Assembly (NCBI GenBank): GCA_012845835.1
Contig: JABAKD010000027.1
Location: forward strand, 1,379,001-1,443,000
Source: Undaria pinnatifida
Taxonomy: Eukaryota; Sar; Phaeophyceae; Laminariales; Alariaceae
Direction: 5' to 3'
DNA: 64,000 bases
The translations under genes were made by a program, and so were the position numbers. This document shows positions 1 to 9,799 of the stretch, piece by piece. The notes below the pieces were generated by a model, which was not told the DNA's origin, searched no databases, and was given only the letters and a program-made list of their open reading frames with translations. Positions within the stretch are counted from its first letter, which is position 1, and the number at the start of each line of letters is the position of its first letter.

Positions 1-1129
1 CAGCAACTCACCCCCCCCTCCGCTCACAGAACACCTTCCACAGACATCACCGTTCCAGGCTCCACAACCCAGCCTTCCTCCACTCCGAACAACGCACACA
101 TGCGCCTCGGGCTCATGCAGCACGGTAGCAACACGAACTCGCGTCAACCAGGCACCTTCCACACCAATTGACTTGTCGATGGCGAATAACACGTCGCGAC
201 TTCCCCAACAGCAACACACGGGACCGTGCCTTGTGTCTCTCAAGATGCTCGCGTGCACTATTCCCCAAGAGTCTCTGACTCCATCTACCCGCTCGACCCT
301 TTTCACCTCCCCAACTCCACCCCCGACCTACCTTCAACATTAAACACTCGACCAAGGGTTAGCCCCCTTGTTCAGGCGGTTGGTTTGAGTTGTGGGCAGG
401 AGGGGGCGGGCACGCCGAGCCCCTCCACGACGCTCCCCTCTGCGTCCCACCTTGATGAGCGACACTGCCCCATGCCTGCCATTGCCGAATTTGTGCGAAT
501 CTCGCCAATCTTGTGGGAGGCATACCAACAGCAGCTAACAGCACGATCCATTCCCTCCCCGGCTCCGCTGCCGTCCCCCTCGCGCCATCGACCCCTACAT
601 CGTTTTCGCCTTTGACCCAACGATCCCTTCGGCGCACGTCCGCCGGCGTCCGCCGACACCGCGGAATAACAGCACACGATCCGACCTCCAGCAATTCTGG
701 ACTCACAGCTGACCGCCCCGCACTGACCATACCTTTTTTCATGAGCTCAAGAGACAGTTTACCCGCGGATTCTTCCGTGGAAAACTCGACCACGTCGAAC
801 CGACCACGCCAGGAGCCCCCTGCATCGCCACCTACCCCCCGGTCACGGACTACTGAAGGTCCCGTGCGTCTTCTTCCGGGTATGACCCTTATTCTTCGCA
901 TACAGTAAATGCGTCTAGCAGGGACCTCTAGGGTTCCCCGTTACGGCCACCACACCGCCACGGACACCTCTTGGGGACTTGGACAACATCGACCACTCGA
1001 TCAACGCTCTCGAGGACCGAGGTCGCCCTAACCGCGACTTCCTCGATCATATCACACCACACTCCACAGGGACATACCACTCCCCCATGCTCCGCCCCAT
1101 TAACACCGACCCTGGACTCCTCCCAAATA
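1..1129 (+). other. C-rich, Pro/Ser/Thr-coding stretch, probable decayed 5' part of the left retroelement
   Basis: Open frames on both strands give only Pro/Ser/Thr- or Arg/Gly-rich translations with no recognisable domain. The C-rich composition continues into the NADAR and protease segments downstream, so I read it as the worn 5' coding region (gag-like or linker) of the same element. No LTR or start codon can be fixed. The assignment is by position only. Confidence 0.3.
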
Positions 1130-1576
1130 CTTATCTTTTGAGACTGCTCCTCGGAGGTTTCCCAGCACTACAACTCGGCCTCCACCGTTGATAATGAGCA
1201 CTAAACCTGCTCCGAACAGTACATGATGTCGGAGAAGGCTAATCGTTGTGGTGATACAGCCACCCGCCTGGATATAATAGCCTCCTCGGATTCGGCGCAA
1301 CAGAAACGTCTAGGACGCTCCGTATCCAACTTCAATCAAGGGCTCTGGGAACGTCATCGCTATGATGTCGTCTGCAAGGACAACCTCGCCAAGGTTTCAA
1401 CCACTCCCTTCCGCCGACAGCAACTGGACACCGGGGACATGTTCCTCGCCGAAGCCAGCTCGCACGATCTTGTCAGGGGTATCGCCTTCAGGGCAGCCGA
1501 CTGGCAAGCCCTTCAACCTCAGCAGTGGCGGGGACTCAACCTTTTGGGCGACATCCTCATGAAGATCCGCCGCTAG
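1130..1576 (+). pseudogene. NADAR-like (YbiA/RibX-family) domain, decayed, in a retroelement context
   Basis: One frame shows an almost complete NADAR-type fold. An N-terminal beta segment (1142-1200) leads to the motif EQYMMSEKA (1214-1240), whose Glu matches the family's EHYFQA-type active-site segment. Then come LGRSV, a W..R..V segment, AK.ST with LDTGD, the AEASSHD motif and the C-terminal WRGLNLLGDILM before TAG at 1574-1576. NADAR proteins bind or cleave ADP-ribose-type bonds; bacterial members remove ADP-ribose from guanine bases. This copy is broken. TGA (1139-1141) and TAA (1202-1204) interrupt the frame, and the usual W-G-I-G after the second motif reads RGIA. A Pro-rich linker and a retropepsin follow within 350 bp in another frame, so it was probably one module of a polyprotein. 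The domain call rests on motif order seen by eye. Confidence 0.62.
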
Positions 1577-1656
1577 CTTGACCACCCCCCCCTCCTCCAT
1601 CCCGCCCCACTCGCATCAAGCCCTCGACCAATGGTGTCCACGAGTTCAGCGCGACC

Positions 1657-2675
1657 ATGACACCCCCTACAACAACCTCCGTACCGGACCAACTCCTGCC
1701 CCTCTTCCATCCAGAAACAGCTCCGTCATGTACTTTGGTCTCGACCATTTCTCCCGGACTACACCCCTCTGATACCCCACCGCCCCCTATCGCCGAACAT
1801 GGACCTAGCCTCTCAAACGGCATTACCACCGTCGATGACGGCTCTTTCACCACCAGGATTCAAGTGCACAGCGGACCCTTCGTCTCCAGCCGCTACAGTT
1901 TAGTAGCCCTCCTGGACACAGGCTCCCCACAGGCATTCATCTCTGCTGAAGCTTGAGCCCGCATGAAGCACAACAGCGCCGGATTAGACGCCTGCGAACG
2001 ACACGCACCCCCTCGGTTTTGGGGAGGTTTCGGCGAATCGCCCCCCCTCCTCACCTCAACCTCCGACCGGCTCAGCATCTAGTTTCCGCATGGCGACACC
2101 CCTTTCGCTGAGCTCGCTGCTTGGGCGTGCATCGTACCAGCGGGCACCATGCAGCATCCTGTTCTACTGGGACGCGACGGCTGGATGCGTTTAACACAGC
2201 GCACACACACCATCCTGCCCCGTCAGCCCTCCCAACCAATATTCACTCCCTCTCGGTTCCTCGCACCGAAGGCCTCTCCACCTTCATCAGCGACTACCGA
2301 CCGACCGCCGACACCTCCCACCTCGAATTCGCCGGCGTGCACGCAATCTCACTTTCGCCCACGCTGTTCCTCGTCCCAGCTAACTTGGTCCGCCCCTCGG
2401 GTGTCCCAGCTCTCACCGGCCACTGTCTGGTCGACATGCTCCCCAGCGACGGTGCTTCGTCAGAAACTGAAACCTTAGTCGCCAATGGGTACCAAACATT
2501 TCCGCTGTCCGGATCCACTGACCTCGAACCAGGCGAGCTTCTTGGGACCCCTTCTTCTCTCCTCATAATAATTCCGACATGGGCCCTACAGGACATTTCC
2601 ACGGAACCAATACCCACCTCATCCAAGCCTGCGGTTTCACCGCCATCGAACCGTGTACCCCAGGCATTGGCTTGA
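1657..2675 (+). pseudogene. retropepsin-like aspartic protease region of a degenerate LTR retroelement
   Basis: The catalytic motif of a retropepsin is visible as LLDTGSPQAF (DTGS at 1915-1926). A second-lobe signature VLLGRDGWMR follows (about 2161-2190) in the same frame, with stops in between. After a frame change the translation continues to 2675 through segments resembling the post-protease spacer of algal and oomycete retroelements, such as VANGYQTFPLSGSTDLEPGELLGT. In an intact element this enzyme would cut the Gag-Pol polyprotein. Here a TGA directly after the first lobe and at least one frameshift inactivate it. The upstream neighbour is the NADAR-like domain. No reverse transcriptase, RNase H or integrase core follows, so the element is internally deleted. 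Confidence 0.65.
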
Positions 2676-2825
2676 GTGGGCTCATCCCACCTAACTTCAG
2701 CTGTTTCGGCCCTATGCCCCACTGCTCCTGCACCAACATTAATTTCGGCGACTACCGCCGCCACGAACATCGTATAGACGCCCCGGGTTCAGCCCAGGTT
2801 ACACAGCCATTCGTGGCCACCATCG

Positions 2826-3356
2826 TTGCCCCGAACTCCGTGGCCGGACCACTTCACAGCCTTCCTCGGCTCCCGCTCAATCCAAGCCCCCGCCGCCGGA
2901 TCGCCTCACAGCTTTCCTCTCGGCCCCCACTTTGCTCAAGGCCTTACCACCTACTCGCCTCGCCGCGTTTTTGTTCGTCCCCGTTACGATGAAGACCCCG
3001 ATGCGGCACCGACTCACGGAGCTCCTGCCGGCAGCCGCTTTGTCCAAGACCAAGACCCCGCCGCGTTATGGCCTCACGGCGCTCGAGTTGGCCCCCGCTT
3101 TTTCCAAGACCAAGACCACGCCGCCGCATCGCTACACCGCGTTCCCCCTGGCCCCCGATTCGTCCAAAACCTCGCCGCCAACTCGCCTTGCAGTGTTTCT
3201 GTCGGCCACATCTCTACTTTTGACCACATCGCCGAATCGTCTTCCAGCGCCGAGAAAGCCGTCGTGGTCACTAGCGCTTCTCCCGGTTTGGCTTGCAGGC
3301 CACCCGTCGTCTCCCTATTGTCCACCTCGGGCGTCCTCGTGCCGCGTCAAGCCTGA
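2826..3356 (+). pseudogene. retroelement spacer with a 60 bp coding minisatellite
   Basis: An open frame of 176 codons contains about three 20-residue units around 3018-3190 with the shared core GxRFxQDQD followed by AA..H. The period is a multiple of three, so the repeat kept a reading frame while it expanded. The product looks like a disordered linker and no domain is recognised. It lies between the protease region and the C-terminal module of the left retroelement. Confidence 0.4.
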
Positions 3357-4091
3357 TATATTATCGGACCCGAAATCGCTCCGCCACTGCATCTGGAACT
3401 CCCTGTACTCCTGCGAACTACGGATTTAACCGTCCGCCCCCGGTTACCGCCGCTTCACGATCATCTCCCCAGTACCGCCCACATACTCTTAGGTCCAAGC
3501 CGGCCGCTCAACGACCTGCTACTACACAATGCCGCGCTGTATACAGCACCTCGTCGCGTTCAATCGCGACCTCACCAAGTACCACCCCAACTGGACCCCT
3601 CGTCATAATCGCAGACCACGGACTCAAGGCCTCCTCCCCGGCCCCCTTGCTCTACAAGCACCACCTCGACTACCAGAACCAATTGTCGAGCCCATTTATT
3701 ATCTCCAACCAACCTCCGTTCCTGCCCCGAGTACTACACCTACACGGACTGGGCGGAAGCGACGCGCCGAGACCCTCTGCTCTCTCACCCTCCGACTCCT
3801 GTCCCTGGGTTTACCTTTGCCACCGCCGAACGACCTCTTGGACTACAACCCCTCGATATGTCGCCCACCTCGTGCGCAGGTCCCAACCCTTGAAAAAAAG
3901 ACCAGCTACACACCACCGACGACAACAACGGTCTTTTCAGCCCTGTATAGGTACACGAACAAGACCTACAACACCACCGGCTTCACATCCTCCGCTATTG
4001 GTTGGGCACCCCTTCGCAACACCACCAGTCCAACCGCTTATACAGACAGGTGTGCATCAGGCCGCTAACCGCAAATTAGCGCGGACCCGAG
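3293..4091 (+). pseudogene. low-complexity coding remnant linking protease and C-terminal module
   Basis: A long open frame (3293-4300) reads through Pro/Ser/Arg-rich sequence without a recognisable motif until about 4092. RT, RNase H and integrase would be expected here in a complete element, and none of their motifs (xDD, DxxD, HHCC, DDE) is visible. I take this as deletion plus sequence decay. Confidence 0.35.
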
Positions 4092-4320
4092 GCGAAATAT
4101 TTCTCGCTCCCGGGTTCAGCCTCGTCCCCCGCACACTTTGGCTTGGACGATTTAGCTCTACTATCCTTCCCGAAGGGGTACACCTGTGGTACAAAGTCCG
4201 CAATGATCTCTGGTGGTTGGGTAAGGTAGCCCATCGCGCCTCGACCGGCAAATATTCCGCCAACTTCTACAGTGCTCGCTTCCTCGATGGCCCGGGATAG
4301 ATCAAAGTCGACCTCCTGCC
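4092..4320 (+). pseudogene. C-terminal Tudor/chromo-like module of the left retroelement
   Basis: The 3' end of the open frame carries LWYKVRNDLWWLGKV (about 4181-4225) followed by a Y..RFLD segment ending at the TAG near 4298. Paired aromatic W-Y-K and W-W-L-G-K signatures of this kind occur in small beta-barrel (Tudor/chromo-like) modules at the C-terminus of retroelement integrases, where they can help target chromatin. The call is by resemblance only. It supports reading 1-4330 as one plus-strand element whose pol core is lost. Confidence 0.45.
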
Positions 4321-4689
4321 ATAATCTTACGCCGCTTCACGGAGCGCCGTCCACGGATCCTAGTGCCTTCAGCGTCATATGACCGGGGGACTGGCTCGCG
4401 GTGTCCTACGCAACGCCGATGGGCCCCGCGGAGTCCCCGCCTATCCCCACTTAGTGAGTCGGGCAATTGGCGTCAACCATAGATTCAGTTTTTTTTTTGT
4501 GTTGAAGTCTTCTTCGTGAGTTGTAGCATCTTCAGGGTGTGCTATAACGTCGTTGTTTCTGTTACGGAGCCTTTAGGGCTGCTGTGACCTTGTCGGTTCT
4601 TGTCCTTTCAATATCTTTGAAGTCAGTTTGGTACCCCCTCTGTGGTACCCCTTTACCCAAGCACACGCGTCCAAATTGCCCGCGCACAT

Positions 4690-4998
4690 GCACCCGAATT
4701 GCCCATGCTCATGCGTCCCAAGAACAACGATTAAGTCGCTGATTGGTTATCCTACAGTGCATGTGTCTGTTTTCACTTCGGACGTTACCTTTTCCTGTCC
4801 ACGCCTATGCGCCCCAAGCACAAAGATTCAGCTGCCGGCTGGTATCCCGCAGTGCACGTGTCTGTTTTCAGTTCTGGAGTCACTTTTTCTGGTGCCCCTT
4901 TACCCACGCCCATGCGTCCCAAGCACAACGATTAAGTCGGTGACTGGTATCCTGCGGTGCACGTGTCTGTTTTCAGGTCGGATGTAACCTTTTCTGCA
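4690..4998 (+). repeat. three imperfect tandem copies of a roughly 100 bp unit
   Basis: Each copy carries a GCGTCCCAAG(A/C)ACAA box, a GATTAAGTCG-like box (diverged in copy 2), a TGGTATCC-GCA block and the core GTGTCTGTTTTCA (near 4763, 4858 and 4963), followed by a CTTTTTCTG/CCTTTTCTG block. Spacing is about 96 and 105 bp. No coding function is seen. Confidence 0.75.
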
Positions 4999-4999
4999 T

Positions 5000-5790
5000 C
5001 ATCTTCCATTGTTTCTGTGTTGTCATACATCAATCCTTTCTGCTGAGCACTCTGTTCAACAGTAGACCCACGGATTACCCCTTCCAGAAGCGTCTTAGCC
5101 TCAACTACGAGGTGTGAATTAGTCCATAGCCTCATAAGCTGTCGTCGATTGGAATAGCAGTTTCTTCGACGCACCTCCCGATTTCCTGATGTCTTAGTTA
5201 GCCATCACTATATTGTCGTGTGATCTGCATCTACGGCTATTCAGGGTGGGCTAATGTTATGGTGTTCCACATTGTATGCGATATATCTATGAGCAACAGC
5301 ACAACCGTCCATCCCTGTTGATTAAATAAGGTCTGATGTCTGTTATTCAACTATCGTATGATTCGGAATCGACCGTTCATGCTACGGCAATAGGGATGCC
5401 TCCGAACTTTCGGAAGGTCCTCATTTAGTGAGTCCGTACGGAACCCGAAACCGTGTATGGCTGTCAAAGCCAAAAAAGTATCACCTCGTGAGCAATCCCA
5501 CGACCGAGGTAATATTGTATTATATTACTCAACGAATGATGATTTTAAAAAACAACTACCCTCGGGCATTGTATTATCGGTTGCTATTTTGTCTAAGAGT
5601 CTAGTCTAGTCTAATAGCCTAAGTGAGAAACCCGGTCAGTCATAATAATTTTAGCCAGGTAGCGCTACTCGGAGGTGTATGCCTTGTGTGATGGTATCGT
5701 ACTGTACTGCAGCAGGTTGTGCAGGTGTCCCACGATAGCGCAAATAATGTGGGTCTGAAGCTGAAATTGACCTGAATACGTAGTGTACAT
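5000..5790. other. no gene recognised
   Basis: AT-richer sequence with short repeats such as CTAGTCTAGTCTAATAG near 5602. No open frame with recognisable content on either strand, and no clear terminal repeats or RNA gene. Confidence 0.4.
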
Positions 5791-5807
5791 ATTCGTACGG
5801 TATGTAG

Positions 5808-6090
5808 GAGGGGCGGGGGGGGTGGCGGGAGAGAGGGGGGGTGGCAGCTGTATGAGGACGGGGGCAGGGCTTGGGAGGGGGGATGGGGCGGGCGGGGAGG
5901 GGCGGGGGAGGATTGAGTCGGGGGGAAGGGGGGGGGGAGGGAAGGGAGGGGAAGGGCAGAAAGGGGGGGGGGGGGGTGATTGGGGAGAGGGGGGTGGAAG
6001 CTGTACGAGGAGGGGCGCAAGGGCTGGGGGAAGGGGTGAGAGGGAAGGGAGGGGGGACGGGGGGGGAAGGAAAAAACGGGAAGAAGGAAC
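5808..6090 (+). repeat. G-rich, strongly strand-asymmetric tract
   Basis: About 280 bp is almost pure G with interspersed A, T and C on the plus strand, with many runs of 4 to 12 G. It meets the sequence pattern for clustered G-quadruplexes on the plus strand. Open frames here translate to Gly/Arg- or Pro-rich peptides and are composition artefacts. Confidence 0.7.
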
Positions 6091-6591
6091 GGTAGATGTT
6101 GCGTCTGGCGTGTTTTGTTCAACACTCAGCCCATCGCTTCCGCATATCTTCCGAGAGAGTGTTGTTTTTCGGGCCCAGAGAGCGAGATGCAGTGGACAGG
6201 TGGCCAAACATCCCCCTACAACGTCCCATCAGGCCCGCCCGTATGTTGGTGCGTCCTATATACTTCAACTTCGACGCTGGTGGGAGTTTGTGCAGCACCC
6301 ATTCGACGTATAGGATTGTGAAGATTTCGCGAATGACGCACACTGCGCAAAACGTTCTACACACTGTAAAAAATCCAATAATGCGGGCTAATATTTCGTA
6401 CAGCCTCCTTTCTTTCAACATTGTGTAATCTCGGTTTCAGTTTTGATAGGAATTTGTGCATAATCTAGTTGACGCGCAAGACGACACAAACATTTTCGAA
6501 TCCCACACGTTGCTCAATGTTAATGTTGCCCGTCGTAAACCTTGCCAAGGGTACCGTATCGTATTAGTAGGGGGGATGTTATTATTCTATA

Positions 6592-6945
6592 TCTTAGGAT
6601 GATGTTACGATGATGTTATGATAATGTTATGATGATGTCATGATAATGTTATGATGATGTTATGATGACGTTATGATGATGTTATGATGAAGTTGTGATG
6701 ATGCTATGGTGATGTTATGATGATGTTATGATGTTGTTATGATGATGGTGTTATGATGGTGTTATGATGATGCTATGTTATGATGGTGATGTGATGACGT
6801 TACGATGATGTTATGATGATGTTATGGTGATATTATGATCATCTTATATGATGATGTTACGATGATGTTATGATGATGTTATGATGATGTTATGATGATG
6901 TTATGATGATGCTATGATGCTGTTATGATGGTGTTATGATGTTGT
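6592..6945 (+). repeat. degenerate (ATGATGTT)-type microsatellite
   Basis: About 350 bp of imperfect ATGATGTTATG repeats with 9-12 bp sub-periods and scattered substitutions. It sits between unassigned sequence and the 3' end of the minus-strand LINE. Confidence 0.85.
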
Positions 6946-7729
6946 TATTGTCGCCCTGGGTTCCTAAGAATTGAACGACGTTTGGATACAAGTCCGTAGG
7001 GACGTATACGGAATACAGGTCGGGGCAACTGATTTGTTTATCTTTGATTGTTGTTGTTGTTGTTGTTGTTCTCACATTAACTCACACAATCAAGTCCGTC
7101 GTCACAGGACAGGCTCCAGTCACTCTGGAGCGGAGGAATACCCTAGAGAAAAAACACAAACAAAACCAAACGTGGTACACGCATATGTCATAGCTGACGC
7201 GATTTATGCGTCCACCGGAAAAATATAAAAAGTGAAATCGGGAGTCACCCTACGATGTGCTAGGTCCATATTGCCACATACGTCTCATTCCTCGCGCCAG
7301 AAAAACCACTCTGCCTCTTGCCACCCAGAGAAGACTGCCACGCATATAATTAAGGTAGTACATATCACTACGCATACGGAAGTCAGACTAAAGTCATTTG
7401 GAAAAAAGAAAGAAAACTCAAGAAAAGAAGAGCAAGACAAGAGAATGAATGTAAACGGAAAAGGAAAGGAATATGTGAAACAAAAGTGAAGACAAGACAA
7501 GAGGGGGAAACAAGGGAACGAAAGGAAAAAGCACACCATGCTGGCAGACCGATGCAACTGACTATAGACGACATAGGGCTTATAGAGGGCATCAAGTGCA
7601 TCGATAGCACCGGGAGGCGAGCGCAACAAGGCGAAGAAGTCAGGGCGGCGTTGCGCGCATTGGAAGGCCCACAAACTTCAAGACGATGATGGCCAGACCC
7701 AGACCTCAGTTTTTTGGGCAGGACGAACC

Positions 7730-7910
7730 CCCCCCCCCCCTTCCCTCCTTCCCCCCTCCCCCCCCCCCCCCCCCCCTTCCCCCCTTCCCCCCTCCCACCC
7801 CCCCTCCCCCCCCTCCCCCCCCTCTCCCCCCTTCCCCCTCCCCCCCCCCCCCTCCCCTCCCCCCCTTCCCCCCCCCCCTCACCTCCCCCCCTTCCCCCCC
7901 CTCCCCCCGG
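7730..7910 (+). repeat. C-rich tract encoding the Gly-rich tail of LINE copy A on the minus strand
   Basis: Nearly uninterrupted C runs broken by TTCC and TCC. On the minus strand this is the Gly/Arg/Glu-rich C-terminal extension that in copy B begins KRPRGGG; here the run has expanded. G-quadruplex potential lies on the minus strand, which is the coding strand of the LINE. Confidence 0.7.
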
Positions 7911-8069
7911 CCGTTTAGAGGCGCCGACGGTGGATGGCGCTTCTGCGGCCTTTGCATGTGGCTCTGCAGTTCTGCATCTCTCCGCGTCATACCATTGCCG
8001 TATGAATGACTCTGCTCCCCCTCTACCCGTCGAAACCCTTTGCCGGCTTTCTGTGCAGCCTTTTTCACG

Positions 8070-9345
8070 GATGCACATTATTTGACAAATTGACGGAGGT
8101 TCGCGGCAATGACCGCGGAACTTCCGTGGACTTCCGTGGGTGTTGCCACGGGCTAGCGTGGAAATTCAAGGGTTACCACGGCGCATGGCACTTCCACGGC
8201 AATTGCCACGGTTGTGGCCATGGCGTGTGGTGCGGTTGACCGTCCGTGGCAAATTCCGTTGTACCAACCATGGCAACCCGGGAAAGTCCGCGGCAATTGT
8301 CACGGAAGTTTCCACGGCCGTCTGCGGTCATTGCCACGGCAACGCGGCAATAACCACGGAAGTCCACGGAAATCCGCGGCAATTGCCACGGCAGTTTCGG
8401 CGGACGACCAACCGAAGCAATGTCCACGGACATTGGTGACCGTCCGCGGCCATCGCCACGGCAACCCTCCGACACGCGGCGATTGCCATGGAAGTTCGCA
8501 GCTATTGCCACAGTACGTGCCGCGGTTCTGTCCGCGGCAAACACCGTCGTACTAACCATCCCCACGGAAGTCCGCGGCAATTACCACGGCAGTTTCCGAA
8601 AAGACTGCGCACGGAAGTCCGGTAAGACGCCGCAGTGATATACATTAGTTCATTTCTATCCATTTTTCCACCGCGATGTTATTAGGGGGCACTTTGTACG
8701 GGTTAGGGTTAGGGTTAGGGTTAGTTCCATGGTTTTGAAAAAATCAATAATAATGTAAGTAAGACACCTGAAGTCCGTGGAAGTCCGCGGCCATGTGCCA
8801 CGGCAGTTTCCTTGGACGTCCAACCTCAGCAGTTTTCACGGCGCCGCGGTCGTGGCCGTGAGTCATGCCATAATTGTCCGTGGGCGTGGCCGTGGGTCTT
8901 GCCGTAGGTGTTTCCGTGGAAGTATGCGTGGATGTCCGCGGACGTTTCGGTGGACACGTCCGTGGGTATTTTCGTAGGCGTATCTGTGGGTGTGTCCGTG
9001 GGCGTTGCCGTGGGTGCTCCGTGAACGTTTCCGTGGGTAACCGCGGCTTGCCATGGTATGCCGTGAGTGCTGCCGCGGAGAATGCCGTGGAGATTGCCGT
9101 GGACCCAGCCGTGGAGACTGTCGTGGGCCCAGCCGTGGAGATGTCCGTGAAAATTGCCATGTCTAGTGCCATGGCCCTCACGGTGTTCCGCCACTTGTTG
9201 CGGCATTCCGTGGAAGCCCGTGGAATGTCCGTGGGAGCCCGTGGAGTGTCGGCGGTTGTCCGTGGAACGCCGTGGACATGGCCGTGGAATGCCGTGGAGG
9301 TCCGTGGATACTGCCGCCGTGCTCCGCCAAAAAGACGAATATTGC
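8070..9345. mobile_element. foldback/satellite insertion with internal telomere-like tract
   Basis: The left arm (about 8090-8640) is built from CCACGG, CCGCGG and GGCAATTGCC-type words, and the right arm (about 8760-9330) from the complementary CCGTGG words. The two arms are therefore in inverted orientation around a central spacer. The outermost 25-30 bp can be aligned as imperfect inverted repeats: ATGCACATTATTTGAC...GACGGAG on the left, and TTGCAATATTCGTC...GGCGGAG when the right end is read in reverse. The insert splits the LINE between two adjacent codons. No transposase is present, so it would be non-autonomous. I could not fix a target-site duplication. Confidence 0.6.
8701..8724 (+). 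repeat. interstitial telomere-like (GGTTAG)4
   Basis: Four perfect head-to-tail TTAGGG-type hexamers, in the spacer between the two inverted arms of the foldback insertion. TTAGGG-type repeats are widespread eukaryotic telomere repeats. The tract is too short to be a chromosome end here. Confidence 0.9.
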
Positions 9346-9799
9346 AATCGCCACTCTTCGAACGTCATTCCAAAGACCGACATATCCTTCTTCAGTTGCA
9401 CCGTCCAGTCCTTCTCTTGCCCCCCTGAGTGGCCCTTACCCCCAACAAGCTTCTCAAACATACCCTCTGTGGCAGACGCTCCTCACCCATACGTGCTACG
9501 AATTACGCAACAATATCCTCAGTTTGCGCACTATGGCCTCTACGCCCTCTCGGACGCTGTCTTGGCAATTGCGTCGGCATACGATAGGGTGTGGTCGTCG
9601 CGCTTCCGTTTCCGCCATCTGAGGCGTCGGAGGAGCATGGAGTGGCTACATTCATGGTGAACATCACGTTCCCCCCACGTTTGGGCTGCAAGCACATGAT
9701 CTCTGTTTTCGCTTGGAAATTTTATTCCCCAGGTATGACATGAATACATAGGTACTATGATACTACTCCTGTAAGTAATTATCATACGCGATGTACCGC

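Larger units (their letters stand above)
7049..9715 (-). mobile_element. 5'-truncated LINE (non-LTR retrotransposon), copy A, interrupted by a foldback element
   Basis: Read on the minus strand, the element starts near 9715 within the post-RT region, at the segment following the YADD block in copy B (..KTEIM..). It then has an internal deletion to HSMLLRRLRWRKRKRDDHTLSYADA and continues through LVGGKGHSGGQEKDW and MTFEEWR at about 9345. It resumes at KKAAQKAGK (about 8068), reaches a Gly-rich C-terminus encoded by the C-rich tract at 7730-7910, and ends with a 3' UTR tailed by (CAA)n at 7049-7072 (TTG on plus). The gap 8070-9345 is a separate insertion placed exactly between the R and K codons. 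No endonuclease domain remains. Copy B at 14.6-16.9 kb gives the reference order. Confidence 0.8.

Noticed and set aside
5640..6313. Pro-rich (minus) and Gly-rich (plus) frames of 160-180 codons
   Set aside because: Composition artefacts of the G-rich tract; no domain, and frames on both strands have equal length.
8140..9461. Long frames with regular H-G and R-G patterns
   Set aside because: They come from the CCACGG/CCGTGG satellite words of the foldback insertion.
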